Under the pieces are notes generated by a model that was not told the DNA's origin, did no database searches, and saw nothing but the letters and a program-made list of their open reading frames with translations. Of a stretch of DNA of 17,981 nucleotides, positions 13,537 to 17,981 are shown piece by piece. The DNA comes from Bacteroidetes bacterium UBA1947 (GTDB lineage Bacteria; Bacteroidota; Bacteroidia; Chitinophagales; Chitinophagaceae), in the NCBI GenBank assembly GCA_002336915.1, contig DDET01000032.1:1-17981 (forward strand), given 5' to 3'. The position numbers were made by a program, and so were the translations under genes. Each line of letters begins with the position of its first letter. Position 1 is the first letter of the stretch.

Positions 13537-16500
13537 TCATTCTTTGGGCAGTAGTATCGTAAACCTTGCGCCTTCATTTTCTTTGCTATCAGCTATGATA
13601 TACCCGTTATGGTTGTCAATTATTTTTTTGCAAATAGCCAGGCCAATACCCGTACCCTGGTAGTTTGAGCCATTCAACCTTTGGAACACGCCAAATATTT
13701 TTTCGGCATATTCCGGTTCAAAACCTATCCCGTTGTCCTTTACTTCGATGCAAATATAATCCTGTGCTGCAATATCTAATTTGTCGGCCAGTTCTTTATC
13801 CGGCTCTTTTTGCGCGATACGGATAATCGGCGGATCACTTTCGTTGAACTTTATTGCATTGGATATCAGGTTTTGAAACAGTTGGTGGATCTGCCCCGCA
13901 TTGGCATTAATTACCGGCAGCGTACCAATATCGAATTTTGCCTTTTTCTCCTGTATGGTTATTTCCAGGTCGTCTGTGATATTGTTTAAGATGGTATTCA
14001 GGTTTACAGGCCTGCGCTCCACGCCGTTATTCGACAGTTTTGATAAGGTCAGGATATCCTCGATCAAGGTCTGCATCCTGTGCGATGCATTGATGATCTT
14101 CGAAAGGTAGCCGAGTTCATTGTCTACAAGTTTATCTTCCACTTTATCCTTTAACTTGTTGCCAAAGGTTTGGATCTTTCTCAATGGTTCCTTTAGGTCA
14201 TGCGATGCCACAGATGCAAATTGCAGGAGGTCGTAATTAGACTGCTCCAGTTGGGAATTTGACGACCGCAGCATGTCCGAGGTATTCTGCAGTTGTATGA
14301 ACGATCTTTTGGTCTGTGTAATGTCAGTAAACGTGGTCACCACACCGTCCATCATCTTTACCACTATCACTTCCAGCCAGGTATCTTTTTTCAGGTCAAA
14401 GTACTCGAAATGGCATGCTTCATTACGTTCTACAACACTTACGTACTTGTCAAAATGCAGGGCCATAAATTCAGGGAACTCTGCAAGCATTGATTTGCCC
14501 ACGAGGTTCTTGCCCGGATGATCAAATATCCGCGCAACTGCATCATTTGCCGCTATTATTTCCAGGTCAACGATCTTATTCGCGCTGTCCCTCACAGCCT
14601 TTTGGGCCGCTATGCCGTTTATAGAACTGTTGAAGATCGCCTGCACGAGGCTGTTGAGCCGTTTTACTTCGGTGATGTCTATAAAGTTTATTACCACACC
14701 GTCCGTTGTTTTGTCTTGCCTCAGGTAAGGAGCTATTCTCATGAGGAAGGTGTTACCATCCTCCATCATTATCTCCTTTTGCAACGATCGTTCCGAGCTG
14801 ATCACTTCTTTGATATCGTTAATGAAGTCAAGATTTCTAAAGTTGTTGGAGATATCGGTAATAGACCTGCCGATATCCGTTGCTATAAGGTTAACCTGCC
14901 GTGTAACTGCCGGCGTAAACTTTTTGATGATCAGCTTCTTGTCAAGGAGTATCTGCCCTATTTCTGTGTTTCGGAAATAGTTATTCATATCATCGTTCAG
15001 CTCTATCAGCTCTCTGATTTTCAGCTGGTGTTCGGCGTTTACGGTATGTAATTCCTCGTTCAGCGATTGTAGCTCTTCGTTTGTACTTTGCAGTTCTTCA
15101 TTCGATGATACGATCTCCTCGTTGCTCGATTGTAACTCCTCGTTTGCAGATTCTACCTCTTCTATTACTGCCTGCAGGTTCTCTTTCGTGTCTCTCAGTT
15201 CATTTTCCAGTTCTTCAATTCGCTGGGTCACAAATTCTGTGTCCGATACTACCTCTCTTTTAGGCTTCTTTTCAGGCACATCCTCGCTCAAAATGATAAA
15301 GAGGAATGGCTGCATATAGGTTTTCTGGACGATGTAGGGCTTTACGATAATGTTTATGCTTCTGTCGACCTTCCCATTCGATACTTTTACCTTTTTAAGC
15401 ACCACTTTTTTATCTTCCTTCATGGCTTTGCGTATGGCGGTGCTCAGGGCAATAGATAGATCAGGTGGTACAAGCTTCAGCAGGTTGAAATTAAAGTTGC
15501 CTTCGGGGAAAGTGATGAAATTCTTGAAATTTCCAACCGCTTGCTTCACCTCGAAATCTTTATCAACGTATATGCCTGCAAAGTCATATTCCTCCAATAA
15601 GGTCTCTTTAAAAATATCAGAAATGCTATTCTGCGCATTTTTGGGTTTGGCAATTACCGGGACGTCGATATAATTGCCCCGGTGTACGGGGTTTAGGAAG
15701 GTATCGTGATCACCCGGCCTTGCCTTGCTGGTACATTTATATACTTTCCATTTTTTCTCCACATCCTTCATTACATCCCGCAGGCTGCCTATGTTCTCGC
15801 TGGGCCCCAGGAACAGGTAGCCGTCCTGGTTCAGCGCAAAATGGAACTTCTGTAAGATCACTTTTTGCAATAAGGGGTTCATATAGATCAGCATATTCCT
15901 GCAGGTCAGCAGGTCTATCTTGCTGAATGGCGGGTCTTTCGATACGTCCTGCCTGGCAAATACAACCATCTTCCTCAGTGCGGGGATCACCCGGTAATTG
16001 CTGCCTTCTTTAGTGAAGAAGCGCTTCACGGTTTCCGGCGCTACATCTTTCAGGTTGGCTTCTGTATACACACCTTTCGATGCTATTTCTATGGCTTCTT
16101 CATCTATATCGGTTGCAAATATCTTGACATTGACCTCCCATTTCTTATTCGCGTCAATATATTCCTGGAGCAGTATGGCCAGTGAGTATGCCTCTTCCCC
16201 GGTACTGCAAGCTACCGTCCAGATTTTTATAGTATCATCGGTCTTTTTATCTTTGAACAAAGACGGGATCACCGTGCTCTTTATAACAGCAAATGCATCT
16301 TCATCCCTGAAGAACTTGGTTACATTTATCAGGAACTCCCTGCACAGGGCCTTTACTTCTTCGGCATCTGTTTTTAAAAATTCAAAATAGTCGGTGATCG
16401 ATTTAATGCTTTTTTCCCCCATCCTTTTCGCCAGCCGCCGGGTAATTGTCGGCCGCTTATAATGGCTGAAGTCATAAGAGGTTGTTTTGTGTATCAGGTC

Positions 16501-17136
16501 GAATATGTCCAGCAGTATGGCTTCCTCCTGGTGATTTAGCTTATTGAATGATTTGATGATCGGTGATTCCTTTATATACCCCAGCAGCTCTTCGGCCATC
16601 ATTTCCGGTGCCAGTATCATGTCAACACAACCTGTTCCTATAGCGCTATTGGGCATTCCGTCAAATTCTGCAGTTATCGGGTCTTGCGCTATTATTATGC
16701 CCCCCTTACTTTTAATTGCCTCGATGCCCATGGTGCCATCGCTGCCTGTGCCCGATAGTATTATACCTACAGCCTTGTCCTTTTTTTCCTCCGCCAGCGA
16801 TGTGAAAAATATGTCGATCGCCGTATTGGGTTTTTGGCTTTTTATTTTGTCCTGCAGTTTGAAGGCCCCGTGCCTGATGGTCATTGTTTTGCCCGCGGGT
16901 AACAGGTAAACGCAGTTGGCCCTCAGGAGCATGCCCTCCGTCGCTTCAAACACCTGCATGGCGGTATGTTTGGCCAGCAGTTCATTCATCAGGCTTTTAT
17001 AGTCAGGCGACAGGTGCTGTATTACAATGTAAGAAAAACCGGTGTCCCCGGGTATATTGTCAAAGAGTTCGTTGATCGCTTCCAGGCCGCCTGCCGAGGC
17101 GCCTACAGCTACTATATAGTCATTTGTATCCGGCAT
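13537..17136 (-). CDS. CheB/CheR/PAS hybrid sensor histidine kinase
   Basis: This 1199-residue protein joins chemotaxis-type and kinase modules. Residues about 5-190 form a CheB methylesterase domain with the full triad Ser14 (VGASAGG), His41 (IQHLSPD) and Asp133 (SGTGSDGTMG), but without the receiver domain of classical CheB. About 205-480 is a CheR methyltransferase with SAM motif VACSTGEEAYSLA and LLTCRNMLIYMN. About 635-715 is a long coiled coil containing five NEELQSx-type heptads. Two PAS-like domains follow (about 715-830 and 832-950), then HisKA with His979 in ASHDLKEPLRK and a HATPase domain with NLISNAIKFNE, DNGIGF and GTGIGLAI. No transmembrane segment is visible, so it should be cytoplasmic. 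No chemoreceptor or flagellar gene is nearby; it probably senses through PAS and signals to a separate regulator, most simply the divergent REC protein at 17216. Confidence 0.95.
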   Translation of the reverse strand: MPDTNDYIVAVGASAGGLEAINELFDNIPGDTGFSYIVIQHLSPDYKSLMNELLAKHTAMQVFEATEGMLLRANCVYLLPAGKTMTIRHGAFKLQDKIKSQKPNTAIDIFFTSLAEEKKDKAVGIILSGTGSDGTMGIEAIKSKGGIIIAQDPITAEFDGMPNSAIGTGCVDMILAPEMMAEELLGYIKESPIIKSFNKLNHQEEAILLDIFDLIHKTTSYDFSHYKRPTITRRLAKRMGEKSIKSITDYFEFLKTDAEEVKALCREFLINVTKFFRDEDAFAVIKSTVIPSLFKDKKTDDTIKIWTVACSTGEEAYSLAILLQEYIDANKKWEVNVKIFATDIDEEAIEIASKGVYTEANLKDVAPETVKRFFTKEGSNYRVIPALRKMVVFARQDVSKDPPFSKIDLLTCRNMLIYMNPLLQKVILQKFHFALNQDGYLFLGPSENIGSLRDVMKDVEKKWKVYKCTSKARPGDHDTFLNPVHRGNYIDVPVIAKPKNAQNSISDIFKETLLEEYDFAGIYVDKDFEVKQAVGNFKNFITFPEGNFNFNLLKLVPPDLSIALSTAIRKAMKEDKKVVLKKVKVSNGKVDRSINIIVKPYIVQKTYMQPFLFIILSEDVPEKKPKREVVSDTEFVTQRIEELENELRDTKENLQAVIEEVESANEELQSSNEEIVSSNEELQSTNEELQSLNEELHTVNAEHQLKIRELIELNDDMNNYFRNTEIGQILLDKKLIIKKFTPAVTRQVNLIATDIGRSITDISNNFRNLDFINDIKEVISSERSLQKEIMMEDGNTFLMRIAPYLRQDKTTDGVVINFIDITEVKRLNSLVQAIFNSSINGIAAQKAVRDSANKIVDLEIIAANDAVARIFDHPGKNLVGKSMLAEFPEFMALHFDKYVSVVERNEACHFEYFDLKKDTWLEVIVVKMMDGVVTTFTDITQTKRSFIQLQNTSDMLRSSNSQLEQSNYDLLQFASVASHDLKEPLRKIQTFGNKLKDKVEDKLVDNELGYLSKIINASHRMQTLIEDILTLSKLSNNGVERRPVNLNTILNNITDDLEITIQEKKAKFDIGTLPVINANAGQIHQLFQNLISNAIKFNESDPPIIRIAQKEPDKELADKLDIAAQDYICIEVKDNGIGFEPEYAEKIFGVFQRLNGSNYQGTGIGLAICKKIIDNHNGYIIADSKENEGARFTILLPKE
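15040..15144. repeat. Five 21-bp units encoding coiled-coil heptads
   Basis: Five consecutive 21-bp units inside the kinase gene encode the heptads NEELQSS, NEEIVSS, NEELQST, NEELQSL and NEELHTV. The repeat is clear at protein level but diverged at DNA level, so it looks selected rather than recently expanded. It forms the signalling helix between the CheR and PAS parts. Confidence 0.85.
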
Positions 17137-17198
17137 ATTATTCAGTTAGGTCATTAATGTTTTTGACAGGGCTGTATTTCCGTTACAAGGGAAATTAT

Positions 17199-17206
17199 TA
17201 TTTTCG
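17199..17206 (+). promoter_or_regulatory. Possible -7 box of the response-regulator gene
   Basis: TATTTTCG matches TAnnTTTG at 7 of 8 positions and lies 9 nt before the ATG at 17216, implying a very short leader. No matching box was found for the divergent kinase gene in the same 79-bp spacer. Confidence 0.35.
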
Positions 17207-17215
17207 CCAGTCAAT

Positions 17216-17620
17216 ATGAGTTCCATTTTAAAAATACTCCTTGTAGAAGATGACAGTGACGATGTTGAACTGTTACGCGAGGCATTTGCTGACAACAAGG
17301 TTTCTATTGAGATGGACGTCATAAAAGATGGCGGTTTAGTGATTGATTACATTAGCAAGTGCAGCTCATATCCTGATATCATTATTTTAGATTTCAATTT
17401 ACCCCGGGTTCATGGCCGTACGCTGCTAAAAATGTTCAAAAGCACAGCCGGTTTTAATTCCCTTCCACTGGTCATTCTTACCACCTCAAATGCGCAAAGC
17501 GACATTGACTATGCCTACAAGGAAGGTGCCGATAAATTTTTGATCAAACCAACCACCCTTAAAGGCATTAACGAGGTGATTTCCACTATTTTAGCCTTGG
17601 CAAAAAAATCGAGCCATTAA
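17216..17620 (+). CDS. Single-domain (REC-only) response regulator, Rcp1-like
   Basis: The 134-residue protein is a receiver domain with no output domain. The acidic pocket is Glu11-Asp12-Asp13, the phosphoacceptor Asp59 (ILDFNLPRVHG), the switch Thr89/Thr90 (VILTTSN) and the conserved Lys111 (FLIKP). The spacing EDDSDDVELLREAF and the DFNLPR-x-xG motif resemble the Rcp1 group that pairs with phytochrome and other multi-domain kinases. Without an output domain it must act by protein contact or as a phosphorelay shuttle. It is divergent from the CheB/CheR/PAS kinase across 79 bp, which makes that kinase the most likely phosphodonor; this is inference from position. Confidence 0.94.
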   Translation: MSSILKILLVEDDSDDVELLREAFADNKVSIEMDVIKDGGLVIDYISKCSSYPDIIILDFNLPRVHGRTLLKMFKSTAGFNSLPLVILTTSNAQSDIDYAYKEGADKFLIKPTTLKGINEVISTILALAKKSSH

Positions 17621-17664
17621 TTATTTTATAATTTATTTGCTGCACCCTTAGTTTTTAAACACAA

Positions 17665-17689
17665 AAAAATCGCCATGTGGACGATTTTT
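17665..17689. terminator. Bidirectional terminator between the response regulator and a small membrane protein
   Basis: AAAAATCG (17665-17672) pairs with CGATTTTT (17682-17689), with CCA and TGG able to extend the pairing in the loop. A-runs on the left and T-runs on the right let it act on both strands. It lies in the 98-bp gap between convergent genes ending at 17620 and 17719. Confidence 0.75.
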
Positions 17690-17718
17690 AAGCTATAAAT
17701 ATGTTTACAATTACTCAA

Positions 17719-17904
17719 TTACTGGTGACGGATCAATCTTATGATCATAACGATGATGCCTATAAGGAATACAAACAGGGATATCCTGTTCATACCATGC
17801 ATTAGAAATATGTTTGTATTCTTCGGCGCATCCTTATCACGCTTACGTATGTAGAAATACGTTAAGATCTGGTTCCAGATGCCTTCCCGTTTTGCGTTTT
17901 CCAT
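17719..17904 (-). CDS. Small one-helix membrane protein, possibly DUF6728-like
   Basis: The 61-residue protein has a basic, soluble N-terminal half (MENAKREGIWNQILTYFYIRKRDKDAPKNT) with a YIRKRD motif and a single C-terminal transmembrane helix (ISLFVFLIGIIVMIIRLI, about residues 41-58) ending in basic RHQ. The positive residues on the long N-terminal side suggest that this part is cytoplasmic. It resembles a group of about 60-aa Bacteroidota proteins that I recall under DUF6728; that label is tentative. It is divergent from the adjacent tRNA gene and shares a terminator with the response regulator. TAAATTAG just upstream on the minus strand is only a poor promoter match. Confidence 0.75.
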   Translation of the reverse strand: MENAKREGIWNQILTYFYIRKRDKDAPKNTNIFLMHGMNRISLFVFLIGIIVMIIRLIRHQ

Positions 17905-17940
17905 TTTACTAATTTACGGATTTTTTTTCCGGAATTCGAC

Positions 17941-17948
17941 TATATTTG
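17941..17948 (+). promoter_or_regulatory. -7 promoter box of the tRNA gene
   Basis: TATATTTG is a full TAnnTTTG match placed 9 nt before the first tRNA base, the spacing expected for a short-leader tRNA transcript. No TTG is found at the ideal -33 distance; a run of eight T's lies near that place. Confidence 0.6.
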
Positions 17949-17957
17949 CCACCCGTT

Positions 17958-17981
17958 GGGGAATTAGCTCAGCTGGCTAGA
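17958..17981 (+). tRNA. tRNA gene, 5' part only, probably tRNA-Ala
   Basis: The last 24 bases start with GGGGAAT (acceptor 5' strand), then T8-A9, a D-stem 5' strand GCTC and a D-loop AGCTGGCTAGA. This pattern is that of a tRNA and most resembles Bacteroidota tRNA-Ala. The anticodon lies beyond the window, so the identity is a guess from the 5' end. A -7 promoter box precedes it. Confidence 0.8.

Noticed and set aside
14518..15051. 177-codon open frame on the plus strand opposite the kinase gene
   Set aside because: It lies wholly antisense to the conserved coiled-coil and PAS region of the kinase; the translation shows no recognisable domain and is explained by codon bias of the real gene.
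1..17981. CRISPR arrays, insertion sequences, prophage or integrase genes
   Set aside because: No regularly spaced direct repeats, no transposase or integrase motifs and no terminal inverted repeats were found; the only tandem repeats are the 8-bp arrays and the heptad-coding units.

Overview
The window looks like a core-chromosome segment of a Bacteroidota bacterium, most likely from the Chitinophagaceae/Sphingobacteriales side. The evidence is the recurrent promoter box TAnnTTTG in front of genes, the near absence of Shine-Dalgarno sites, and typical family members: a 73-aa DUF2795-type protein, a fused DAHP synthase/chorismate mutase, a ComA-type phosphosulfolactate synthase and a CheB/CheR/PAS/histidine-kinase hybrid. 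LpxB shows a Gram-negative outer membrane. I see no insertion sequence, prophage, CRISPR array or integrase; apart from one small toxin-antitoxin pair the content is housekeeping.

Layout. 1-2110: a LolD-type ABC ATPase (-), the divergent DUF2795 gene (+), a bidirectional terminator and a secreted protein of unknown function (-) downstream of radA. 2111-3481: radA (-). 3482-3983: an AT-rich 0.5-kb spacer holding what looks like an independent small-RNA unit on the minus strand. 3984-5765: an M3-family metallopeptidase (+) and its terminator. 5764-7213: truB then comF (-). 7214-7351: a divergent control region with two opposed arrays of 8-bp repeats and two promoters placed almost on the start codons. 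7352-9252: DAHP synthase/chorismate mutase and a SAM-dependent methyltransferase (+). 9269-9816: a toxin-antitoxin pair (+), whose stop codon directly abuts the aroE stop. 9817-11395: phosphosulfolactate synthase then aroE (-). 11438-12839: a small membrane protein and lpxB (+). 12880-13507: phnA-type gene (+). 13537-17136: a 1199-aa CheB/CheR/PAS/histidine kinase (-), divergent from a single-domain response regulator (+, 17216-17620). 17719-17904: a small one-helix membrane protein (-). 17958-17981: the first bases of a tRNA gene, probably tRNA-Ala, cut by the window end.

Working together. The DAHP synthase/chorismate mutase and AroE both serve the shikimate pathway but lie in different transcription units; AroE is instead coupled to phosphosulfolactate synthase, another PEP-consuming entry reaction, possibly linked to sulfonate or sulfonolipid metabolism. 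The hybrid kinase and the REC-only protein, divergent across 79 bp, are probable signalling partners. LolD and LpxB act in envelope biogenesis. I did not find a clearly new multi-gene system. The most intriguing non-coding signals are the small-RNA candidate at about 3594-3672 and the opposed 8-bp repeat arrays at 7228-7328.
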